Position numbers and translations under genes: made by a program. Of a DNA stretch of 12,328 nt, positions 1 to 6,385 are shown one piece after another. Every line of letters starts with the position of its first letter. Position 1 is the stretch's first letter. This DNA is from Bacteroidales bacterium UBA1628 (GTDB lineage: Bacteria > Bacteroidota > Bacteroidia > Bacteroidales > UBA932), in NCBI GenBank assembly GCA_002321335.1, contig DCMG01000117.1, forward strand, positions 1 through 12,328. Reading direction: 5' to 3'. Below the pieces are notes generated by a model. That model made no database searches, was not told where the DNA came from, and worked only from the letters and a program-made list of their open reading frames with translations.

Positions 1-31
1 GATATGTACAATCAATAAACATTAAGGTATT

Positions 32-262
32 ATGGCTAAAATGAAAGGGGCGACCGTCGTCGACACCGAGAGATGCAAGGGCTGCAATCTCTGTGTCGTT
101 GCCTGTCCGCTCGATGTCCTTGCTCTTACGACCAAGGAAGTGAACCGTAAGGGCTACAATTTCGCCCATGAGGTTCTTGCTGACACCTGCACGGGCTGCG
201 CGTCCTGCGCCACAGTCTGCCCGGACGGGTGCATAACCGTTTACCGTCTTAAAACAGTCTAA
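32..262 (+). CDS. 2x[4Fe-4S] ferredoxin-like delta subunit of 2-oxoacid:ferredoxin oxidoreductase
   Basis: A 76-residue protein with two complete cluster-binding motifs of the CxxCxxCxxxCP type: Cys15, 18, 21, 25 and Cys53, 56, 59, 63, each followed by Pro. This is the classic 2x[4Fe-4S] bacterial ferredoxin fold. Its place directly before the alpha, beta and gamma genes identifies it as the electron-transfer (delta) subunit, which passes electrons from the thiamine-diphosphate centre to external ferredoxin in the cytoplasm. In three-subunit or fused relatives this domain is part of another chain; here it is a separate gene. The ATG at 32 is preceded by an A/T-rich leader with AAGG about 4 nt upstream. 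Met4 (position 41) is a possible alternative start. The alpha gene starts 3 nt after the stop. The operon promoter is probably left of the window. Family assignment is firm; the partner enzyme's substrate is inferred. Confidence 0.93.
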   Translation: MAKMKGATVVDTERCKGCNLCVVACPLDVLALTTKEVNRKGYNFAHEVLADTCTGCASCATVCPDGCITVYRLKTV

Positions 263-265
263 GCT

Positions 266-1345
266 ATGGCAGATCAGGAAATCACATTGATGAAGGGCAA
301 TGAGGCCATTGCCCACGCAGCGATCCGCTGTGGTTGTGACGGCTATTTCGGCTATCCGATTACCCCTCAATCCGAAGTCCTTGAGACCCTTGCAGCTGAG
401 AAACCTTGGGAGACAACGGGAATGGTTGTCCTTCAGGCGGAGAGCGAGGTTTCGTCGATTAACATGGTCTATGGCGGAGCCTGCACCGGCAAGAGGGTGA
501 TGACTTCTTCTTCCAGCCCTGGCGTCAGCCTGATGCAGGAAGGTTTGTCCTACATGGCGGGAGCCGAGCTTCCGGCACTTATTGTGGACGTTATGCGCGG
601 AGGTCCGGGACTTGGAACCATCCAGCCAAGCCAGGCGGACTATTTTCAGGCCTGCAAGGGCGGAGGTCACGGTGACTATCATCTTATTGTCCTTGCTCCG
701 GCTTCCGTTCAGGAAATGGCTGACTTCGTGGATCTTTCGTTCGAACTAGCGTTCCGTTACCGCAACCCTGCGATGATCCTTGCCGACGGCGCCATCGGAC
801 AGATGATGGAGAAGGTTGTCCTTCCTCCGTTCAAGCCTCGCCGCACCGAGGAGGAGATCATCAAGGAATGCCCGTGGGCTACCACAGGACGTGTGGGCGG
901 AAGAAAGCCGAACATCATCACTTCCCTTGAGCTTCGCTCCGAGGAGATGGAGGTCATCAATCTCCGCATCCAGAAAAAGTACAAGGAGATTGAGGAAAAG
1001 GAAGTCCGTTTCGAGGAATATCTTCTTGAGGACGCCGACTATGCCATCGTGGCTTTCGGCTCAGCCGCACGTATCGCCAAGAAGAGCATCGAGATCGCCC
1101 GCTCACAGGGCGTCAAGGTCGGGCTTCTACGCCCTATCACACTTTGGCCTTTCCCTACGAAGGAAGTCCGGAAACTCGCTGGAAAGGTGAAGGGAATCCT
1201 TTCGTTGGAGATCAACGCAGGGCAGATGGTCGAGGACATCCGCCTCGCTGTCGAAGGAAAGGTTCCGGTACAACATTTCGGTCGTCTCGGCGGCATCATT
1301 CCTGATCCGGACGAGGTCGTTGACGCGCTTAAACGTCTTTTCTAA
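266..1345 (+). CDS. vorB: 2-oxoacid:ferredoxin oxidoreductase alpha subunit, VorB type (2-oxoisovalerate family)
   Basis: A 359-residue protein carrying the pyrimidine-binding domain of thiamine-diphosphate-dependent oxidoreductases (about residues 8-190) and a transketolase-C-like domain II (about 255-355). Recognisable blocks are GYPITPQSE (29-37), QAESEVSSINMVYGGA (57-72, containing the Glu-rich segment expected to contact the TPP pyrimidine), TSSSSPGVSLM (80-90) and RGGPGLGTIQPSQADY (111-126). These blocks closely match the proteins usually annotated in Bacteroidetes as 3-methyl-2-oxobutanoate dehydrogenase subunit VorB. The enzyme converts a 2-oxoacid plus CoA to acyl-CoA, CO2 and reduced ferredoxin, reversibly, in the cytoplasm. 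Length is normal for the stand-alone alpha subunit. The true substrate (2-oxoisovalerate and other branched-chain oxoacids, or 2-oxoglutarate) cannot be read from sequence, so the symbol follows the family name and not proven specificity. Confidence 0.92.
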   Translation: MADQEITLMKGNEAIAHAAIRCGCDGYFGYPITPQSEVLETLAAEKPWETTGMVVLQAESEVSSINMVYGGACTGKRVMTSSSSPGVSLMQEGLSYMAGAELPALIVDVMRGGPGLGTIQPSQADYFQACKGGGHGDYHLIVLAPASVQEMADFVDLSFELAFRYRNPAMILADGAIGQMMEKVVLPPFKPRRTEEEIIKECPWATTGRVGGRKPNIITSLELRSEEMEVINLRIQKKYKEIEEKEVRFEEYLLEDADYAIVAFGSAARIAKKSIEIARSQGVKVGLLRPITLWPFPTKEVRKLAGKVKGILSLEINAGQMVEDIRLAVEGKVPVQHFGRLGGIIPDPDEVVDALKRLF

Positions 1346-1356
1346 ATCTGAAGACC

Positions 1357-2130
1357 ATGACAAGAGAAGAAATAATTGAGAAAGGCCAGGTCGTCTATAA
1401 GAAACCGACCTTGCTGAACGACACTCCGATGCATTACTGCCCTGGTTGCAGCCACGGAGTTGTGCACAAGATAGTCTCCGAAGTGATCGAGGAGATGGGA
1501 ATGACGGACAAGACGATCGCCATCTCTCCGGTAGGCTGCGCCGTGTTCGCCTACAAGTACATTGACGTGGATTGGGAAGAGGCTGCCCACGGAAGGGCTC
1601 CTGCACTTGCCAGTGCCACCAAGCGTCTCTGGCCAGACAGGCTAGTGTTCACCTATCAGGGTGACGGAGACCTCGCCTGCATCGGTACGGCAGAGACGAT
1701 CCATGCCTTGAACAGAGGAGAGAACATCACGATCATATTCATAAACAACGCCATCTATGGAATGACCGGTGGTCAGATGGCTCCGACGACCCTTCTTGGG
1801 ATGAAGACAGCGACCTGCCCTTACGGCAGGGAAGTGTCACTCCACGGCTATCCGCTGAAGATAACCGAGATAGCCGCCACCCTTGACGGAACCTGCTATG
1901 TTACCCGTCAGGCGGTACACACGGTTGCTGCCATCAACCGCACGAAAAAGGCCATCAGAAAGGCGTTTGAATATTCGATGCAGGGAAAGGGCTCCAATCT
2001 CGTGGAGGTTGTCTCGACCTGCAACTCCGGTTGGAAGATGAGTCCGGAGAAGGCCAACAAGTGGATGGAAGAGAATATGTTCGCTTTCTATCACCTCGGT
2101 GACCTCAAGGACAAAGGCGTTGAACTTTAA
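1357..2130 (+). CDS. 2-oxoacid:ferredoxin oxidoreductase beta subunit (TPP-binding)
   Basis: A 257-residue protein with the TPP/Mg-binding signature: GDGD at 102-105, then NN at 130-131, the GDG-X(24-27)-NN arrangement of thiamine-diphosphate enzymes. YGMTGGQMAPTT (134-145) follows and is typical of beta subunits of ferredoxin-dependent oxoacid oxidoreductases. CPGC at 28-31 and the GCAVFAY segment (60-66) are also characteristic. It pairs with the alpha subunit to form the catalytic site. The ATG lies 11 nt after the alpha stop, preceded by GAAGA. The reading frame is intact and the length typical. Databases often call these proteins 2-oxoglutarate oxidoreductase beta subunit, but specificity depends on the whole complex; with a VorB-type alpha subunit, branched-chain oxoacids are at least as likely. 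Confidence 0.92.
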   Translation: MTREEIIEKGQVVYKKPTLLNDTPMHYCPGCSHGVVHKIVSEVIEEMGMTDKTIAISPVGCAVFAYKYIDVDWEEAAHGRAPALASATKRLWPDRLVFTYQGDGDLACIGTAETIHALNRGENITIIFINNAIYGMTGGQMAPTTLLGMKTATCPYGREVSLHGYPLKITEIAATLDGTCYVTRQAVHTVAAINRTKKAIRKAFEYSMQGKGSNLVEVVSTCNSGWKMSPEKANKWMEENMFAFYHLGDLKDKGVEL

Positions 2131-2142
2131 ATCGACAAGGCT

Positions 2143-2685
2143 ATGACAGATGAGATAATTATTGCAGGATTCGGGGGACAAGGTGTCCTCTCGATGGGTA
2201 AGATTCTGGCTTATGCCGGTCTGATGGAAGGCAAGGAAGTTACATGGATGCCGGCCTACGGCCCTGAGCAGCGTGGCGGAACGGCCAACGTTACCGTGAT
2301 CGTCAGCGATGATCCGGTCTCCTCACCGATCCTTTCCAGCTATGACATCGCCATTGTGCTGAACCAGCCTTCGCTGGAGAAGTTCGAGCCTAAGGTAAAG
2401 CCTGGCGGAATCATCATCTACGACGGTTATGGAATCAACGAGCCTCCGACAAGGAAGGACATCAAGGTCTATAGGATAGACGCGATGGACGCCGCGGCGG
2501 AGATGAACCTCATCAAGACGTTCAATATGATCGTTCTTGGAGGTCTTCTGAAGATCCGTCCTGTAGTCAAGATCGAAAGTGTGCTTGCAGCCTTGAGGAA
2601 AACCCTCCCGGAGCGCCATCACCATCTGATTCCACAGAATGAGGAGGCCATCCGAAAGGGTATGGAAATCATCAAGGAAGTTTAG
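2143..2685 (+). CDS. 2-oxoacid:ferredoxin oxidoreductase gamma subunit
   Basis: A 180-residue protein of the pyruvate/ketoisovalerate oxidoreductase catalytic-domain (gamma) family. The N-terminal glycine-rich loop AGFGGQGV (8-15) and MPAYGPEQRGGTA (36-48) are hallmarks of this subunit, which helps bind CoA and closes the active complex. The ATG is 12 nt after the beta stop and is preceded by AAGG. This is the last gene of the four-gene operon. Its TAG stop (2683-2685) overlaps the TAA stop (2682-2684) of the convergent DUF4249 gene, so no room remains for an intergenic terminator. Length and motifs are complete. Confidence 0.92.
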   Translation: MTDEIIIAGFGGQGVLSMGKILAYAGLMEGKEVTWMPAYGPEQRGGTANVTVIVSDDPVSSPILSSYDIAIVLNQPSLEKFEPKVKPGGIIIYDGYGINEPPTRKDIKVYRIDAMDAAAEMNLIKTFNMIVLGGLLKIRPVVKIESVLAALRKTLPERHHHLIPQNEEAIRKGMEIIKEV

Positions 2686-3812
2686 TCATCAGTGTAAACC
2701 CACGATGAGTCAACATCGTATGTCCTTTTAAACTTGATTGAAGCCACGCTTTCCGTGCTTATGCTGACGAGCCCGACTCCACCCTCGACATTGTCCGGGA
2801 AGGAGACGGGTTCTGTCAGTGTTGTGTCTCCATCCAGATAGTCGTAGATGCTGAGTGCTTTCAGATAGTAGTACTCTTCCTTTGTGATGCCACGGATTGT
2901 CACGCTTAAGGTGGTCTCGGATTCCATTCGGTTATAATTCAGAACTCCGTGCAGCCCGTAGAGGATTTCATTGGCGTTCACGTAGAACCCGATATTAAAT
3001 GTCCCATCGGAAAATTGTCTGTCCGAAAACACTCTGAATGTGTTCTCGGAAGCACCTTCCAAGTCGAGATCCTCGGCAGGAGCTCCATCGTTCAGAATCG
3101 GGTCGTTGCCTTTGTCGAGGCGGATGAAACTGTAGTCCCTGGCCTCTTCCCAAGTCTTAGCCTCCTCTTTCTCGCTCGCGTACCTGATCTTTTTGTCGAT
3201 AACTGAACGCCCGGACAGAATCCGGTAGAAGTTGTCCTCTCCTATGATGTCCTTGCCTTTGACACGGATTCTGTAAACGTGATCTCCATATTGATTCTTT
3301 TGACTCAGAGTGTCGGTTATGCTGAATTCCGGCACCTTTGGAACAACCACTTCAGAGTAAGCCTTGAAGGTCTCTCCGTCGGCTTCAGCCTCGGCCTCTA
3401 TTCTGACGACATCCCCAGGCTTGAAATCGGCCTTGAACGAGTATCTGGTCTGCTTGTTCTTGCTGGCCCCGTTCGCTCCTGGGGAATATACGTCTTTATG
3501 ATGCTCATCTTTGTAAACGTAGCCGTAAAGATGCAGATCCTCCTTGATGAACAGTTTATCATCACGGTTGTCCAATTGTCCGTCAGCCACAAAATTCCCG
3601 TTGACATAGCACTTGACCGAACCGGAATTGATCTTCTCGACGCGGTCAGTCTTGCTTACCGCAAGATAGACAAGGTGTAAGGTGTCTCCAACCGTCATCT
3701 GTGAGTTTACAATCAACTGTGGCTTGATGTCTTTCAGATTGAAATCAATGTCCTTTGTGCAGGCTCCGAGCAAGACGGAGACGGCTGCTATGAATATTAG
3801 TCTTCTTCTCAT
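2682..3812 (-). CDS. DUF4249 family outer-membrane lipoprotein, partner of TonB receptor
   Basis: A 376-residue lipoprotein. The first 18 residues form a type II signal peptide: Arg-rich start, hydrophobic run, lipobox LGAC with the lipidated cysteine at 18. The following CTKDID carries acidic residues, in line with (but not proof of) the surface-export signal described for Bacteroidetes lipoproteins. The body resembles DUF4249: an N-terminal beta-rich segment (about 30-160), EEYYYLKAL at 312-320 and, near the C-terminus, EPVSFPDNVEGGVGLVSIST (334-353), the conserved end block of this family. In Bacteroidetes such proteins commonly sit next to TonB-dependent receptors and are thought to help capture a ligand at the cell surface, but their biochemical function is not established to my knowledge. 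The receptor gene ends 4 nt upstream (TAA-AGAG-ATG), so translation is probably coupled. The substrate is unknown. Confidence 0.85.
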   Translation of the reverse strand: MRRRLIFIAAVSVLLGACTKDIDFNLKDIKPQLIVNSQMTVGDTLHLVYLAVSKTDRVEKINSGSVKCYVNGNFVADGQLDNRDDKLFIKEDLHLYGYVYKDEHHKDVYSPGANGASKNKQTRYSFKADFKPGDVVRIEAEAEADGETFKAYSEVVVPKVPEFSITDTLSQKNQYGDHVYRIRVKGKDIIGEDNFYRILSGRSVIDKKIRYASEKEEAKTWEEARDYSFIRLDKGNDPILNDGAPAEDLDLEGASENTFRVFSDRQFSDGTFNIGFYVNANEILYGLHGVLNYNRMESETTLSVTIRGITKEEYYYLKALSIYDYLDGDTTLTEPVSFPDNVEGGVGLVSISTESVASIKFKRTYDVDSSWVYTDD

Positions 3813-3816
3813 CTCT

Positions 3817-6231
3817 TTAGAAATTATAAGTGTAGCTGAATGACGGTATTATGGGCAGGATTGTGACGGATTTGAGTCTCGCTTTCCTTGTGTAGAGACT
3901 CGATTCAGAATTGCCTTTCGTGTTTGCCTGATAAAAGACAAAATTTGGATTCAGCCTATTGTAGGCGTTGTAGACGCCGAAATTCCAGACGCTTTCACCG
4001 CGTCTCTTTTTCTTGTGATAATTGACACCGATGTTCAGCCTGTGACTTGGCGGCAACCTGTAGTTGTTTCTGTGCGGGGCATAGTCGATTTGGGTGAATG
4101 TCCCGTCAGGAAGCATCACAATGCTCTCCCTTTCCGGTATGGTCGTGGTACCTCCGGTCGCGAATGTCCACACAGCACTGAGGTCCCATTTCTTTCCGAG
4201 TTGCTGGTTGACCACGAGTGAGATGTTGTGTCTTCTGTCGTAGCGGTAAGGATAGCGTTCACCATTGTTGATCAGACCGTTGGAGAAGATCCTGTCGCTC
4301 TTGGCCAGAGTGTAGCCCAACCATCCGGTCGTCTTGCCCATGGTCTTTTGGATGAAGAGCTCGATCCCGTAGGCCCGGCCGTCTCCCATCACGACATTGT
4401 CCTCCCAGGATTGCGAGCTCGCCATGAATGAGACACCGTCTTTATATTCAAGGACATTGTGGATGTCCTTCCAATAGCCTTCGACGGAAAACTCCCAACC
4501 TGGCAGGCCGTTGTAATAGAGGCCCAATGAATATTGATCCGCGGTCACTGGCTTGATGTTCTTGGTGATCGGCACCCAGAGGTCGATCGGAAGTGTGATC
4601 TTCGATGAGGACAGCAGATGGACGTACTGCGCCATCCTTGAATATGCCGCCTTGGCGCTGATGCCCTTCCCGAAATCAAACTTGGCTGACATTCTCGGCT
4701 CCGGAGACCAGTAGGTCTTGCCACCTGTACGGAACATCGCGATGTGGATTCCGGGGTTGAGTGCCAGCCGTTCGCCAATGGTGAGATCATCCTCGATGTA
4801 GGCTGACAATTCATGACCGACACGGTTTTTCTCCTTGTTGTTTGAATATGTCGTGTCTGTCAGCACCTGACCGTAGTGGTTCTCCTTCTCGACAGTAGTG
4901 TAGGTCTCAGGGATGTAGGTGTGTCTTACATATTCACCACCGAATTTGATGATATGCTTCGGAGAGGGGGTGTAGTCGAAGTCGATTTTGGCTGTAAGGT
5001 CTTTGATGCCTGAGCCGTAGTCGAACTTATAGAGGTTATTCGTGTCCTCGTTTTTCTCCGTCGAGTTGTAGCCCATCCTCATCCGATAGTCTGTGAACGC
5101 CACTGTGGTGTTGGAGAACAGTCTCCCGTTGAAGACGTGGTTCCATCTTGCCGAGGTGAGCAGGTTGCCCCACCTGATGTAGGTTTTGTCATCGTACTCG
5201 GTATTGTCCTCGATTCCGTCTATGATGACATCGCCTTCGTTGTCCCTATAGTAGAATATGTCCCGTCCGTAATAGGCGTTGAGGAATAGCCTGTCCTTGT
5301 CGCTGAATTTATGTGTCACTTTGCCGTTGAAATCGAAGAAATAATAGTTCGCCGGGATGTTCGCGGCCCTGAATATACCGTCGAACAGGAATGTGTGCAT
5401 CCCTCTGGCGCTGATTGAATATGCAGTCTTCCCCTTGAAGATGGGCCCTTCAAGATGGAATTTGTCGCTAAGGACCCCGACACCAACCGTTCCGTGAGTC
5501 TCCTGAAGGTTTCCGTCATTTGTCCTCACATCGATGATGCTGGAGGTTCTGCCTCCGTAACGGGCCGGAAACGAGCCTTTGTAAAGCGTGACTTTCTTCA
5601 CGGTTTCCGGCTGAAAGATAGAGAACAGACCAAGCATGTGCTCAGCGTTGTAGAGCGAGATACCGTCAAGAAGGAGCAGGTTCTCGTCCGGCCCGCCTCC
5701 GCGCACGTATATTCCAGAAAAGCCTTCGGCTCCGCTCTGCACTCCCGGCATCAGCTGGATGGTCTTAAGGACATCGGCCTCGCCGAAGAGGACCGGAGTG
5801 TTCTTGATCATATTCATGGGTATCTCGATGGCGCTCATCTTCGTGGCCATTATTCCGGATTCCCTTTGCGCCGAGACGATCGCCTCCTTGAGTTCGGTGT
5901 TGGCTTTCAATGCGACATTGATCGTGGTGTCGCGCAAAAGGTCGATGGTGACCATCGTGTCATCGTAGCCTACGTAGGAATACTTCAGAGTCACCTGTCT
6001 GCCCTGCGGAAGGGTCAATGTGTAGAATCCATAGTTGTTCGTGGCGGCTCCGGTCCCTTCGCTGAGCACTCCGGCTCCTATCAGGGTTTCCCCGGAGGCC
6101 TTGTCCGTGATGTGACCGCTCACGGTGACTCTCGTCCGTTGGGGCTGTGCATGAAGGCTTCCTGCGATCGTTGATGCCAACAAAAGAGAAATCGTGGCTG
6201 TGATCAATCGGTTAAGATATCTCATGTTCAT
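3817..6231 (-). CDS. TonB-dependent outer-membrane receptor with carboxypeptidase-like regulatory domain
   Basis: An 804-residue outer-membrane transporter. Domains in order: Sec signal peptide (about 1-28, probable cleavage after LHA), a carboxypeptidase-D regulatory-like beta-sandwich (about 34-108, including VSGHITDKASGETLIGAGV and YSYVGY), the plug domain (about 140-240, with LMPGV at 160-164, GIYVRGGGPDENLLLLDG at 173-190 and YGGRTSSIIDVR at 225-236), then a long 22-strand-type beta barrel ending in a terminal aromatic, YNF, as expected for BAM-assembled proteins. It uses TonB/ExbBD energy to import a ligand into the periplasm. At about 800 residues, with a DUF4249 partner and no SusD gene, it is not a typical SusC, which is around 1000 residues. 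The start could be Met1 (6231) or Met3 (6225); both give a usable signal peptide. It is the first gene of a two-gene minus-strand operon transcribed from the 6232-6385 region. The ligand is unknown. Confidence 0.92.
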   Translation of the reverse strand: MNMRYLNRLITATISLLLASTIAGSLHAQPQRTRVTVSGHITDKASGETLIGAGVLSEGTGAATNNYGFYTLTLPQGRQVTLKYSYVGYDDTMVTIDLLRDTTINVALKANTELKEAIVSAQRESGIMATKMSAIEIPMNMIKNTPVLFGEADVLKTIQLMPGVQSGAEGFSGIYVRGGGPDENLLLLDGISLYNAEHMLGLFSIFQPETVKKVTLYKGSFPARYGGRTSSIIDVRTNDGNLQETHGTVGVGVLSDKFHLEGPIFKGKTAYSISARGMHTFLFDGIFRAANIPANYYFFDFNGKVTHKFSDKDRLFLNAYYGRDIFYYRDNEGDVIIDGIEDNTEYDDKTYIRWGNLLTSARWNHVFNGRLFSNTTVAFTDYRMRMGYNSTEKNEDTNNLYKFDYGSGIKDLTAKIDFDYTPSPKHIIKFGGEYVRHTYIPETYTTVEKENHYGQVLTDTTYSNNKEKNRVGHELSAYIEDDLTIGERLALNPGIHIAMFRTGGKTYWSPEPRMSAKFDFGKGISAKAAYSRMAQYVHLLSSSKITLPIDLWVPITKNIKPVTADQYSLGLYYNGLPGWEFSVEGYWKDIHNVLEYKDGVSFMASSQSWEDNVVMGDGRAYGIELFIQKTMGKTTGWLGYTLAKSDRIFSNGLINNGERYPYRYDRRHNISLVVNQQLGKKWDLSAVWTFATGGTTTIPERESIVMLPDGTFTQIDYAPHRNNYRLPPSHRLNIGVNYHKKKRRGESVWNFGVYNAYNRLNPNFVFYQANTKGNSESSLYTRKARLKSVTILPIIPSFSYTYNF

Positions 6232-6300
6232 ATAAAGTTTAGTTAATTCAATCTTACCGTCATTACAAAATTCCCAAAAGTCAAATTATTGCAATCGGTC

Positions 6301-6340
6301 GGCCAATTTTTTTTGGAATGCAAAATTGGCCAATTTTTTT
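6301..6340. repeat. 16-bp perfect palindrome plus upstream half-site (candidate operator)
   Basis: AAAATTGGCCAATTTT at 6322-6337 is a perfect 16-bp palindrome. Its right half, GGCCAATTTT, also occurs at 6301-6310 and continues into T-runs in both copies, making a 13-nt direct repeat (6301-6313 and 6328-6340) with a 27-bp period. The upstream copy also forms a 10-bp perfect inverted repeat with 6322-6331 around an 11-nt loop. Although the structure is followed by a T-tract like a terminator, no plus-strand gene ends upstream, so a protein-binding operator is more plausible than a terminator. Its centre lies roughly 22 bp upstream of the -33-like element of the plus-strand promoter, where activators often bind. 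The regulator is unknown. Confidence 0.5.
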
Positions 6341-6351
6341 CGATTAACATC

Positions 6352-6380
6352 TTGTTTCATAGGGGTTTTTCTTAAATTTG
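6352..6380 (+). promoter_or_regulatory. Bacteroidetes-type sigma-ABfr promoter for the M23 gene
   Basis: TAAATTTG at 6373-6380 is an exact match to the Bacteroides -7 consensus TAnnTTTG. A -33-like TTG sits at 6352-6354, preceded by C where the consensus TTTG has T, with an 18-nt spacer, slightly short of the usual 19-21. By the usual distances, transcription would begin about 5-8 nt past the final G, at roughly 6385-6388. That is at or next to the ATG at 6386, so the mRNA would be leaderless or nearly so. This placement also supports the ATG at 6386 over any earlier start. Confidence 0.6.
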
Positions 6381-6385
6381 CATTT

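Larger units (their letters stand above)
6232..6385. promoter_or_regulatory. Divergent intergenic control region between TonB receptor and M23 genes
   Basis: This 154-bp A/T-rich spacer separates two divergent genes and must hold both promoters. It contains T-tracts at 6307-6314 and 6334-6340, a 16-bp palindrome with a repeated half-site, and a good plus-strand promoter (listed separately). For the minus strand I see only a weak -7 candidate: GACTTTTG read on the minus strand (6282-6275), one mismatch from TAnnTTTG, with TTG about 21 nt upstream. No open reading frame or RNA gene is evident. A frame open on the plus strand reaches back to a TTG at 6326, inside the palindrome, but it is not a credible start. 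Confidence 0.6.

Noticed and set aside
1127..1606. 159-codon minus-strand open frame spanning the alpha/beta junction of the oxidoreductase
   Set aside because: It overlaps two strongly conserved genes and its translation is Arg/Ser-rich without any family resemblance.
5455..6174. 239-codon plus-strand open frame inside the TonB receptor gene
   Set aside because: It is antisense to well-conserved signal, regulatory and plug domains. Its translation shows no recognisable domain, so it is a shadow of the real gene.
6301..6340. Rho-independent terminator reading of the inverted repeat followed by T-run
   Set aside because: The stem is A/T-rich and no gene on the plus strand ends upstream of it, since the neighbouring receptor gene starts, not ends, here. 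An operator is the simpler reading.
6326..6385. Upstream extension of the M23 frame to a TTG at 6326
   Set aside because: This start would place 20 extra residues before the signal peptide, lies inside the palindrome, and is upstream of the promoter -7 element. ATG 6386 is better on all three counts.
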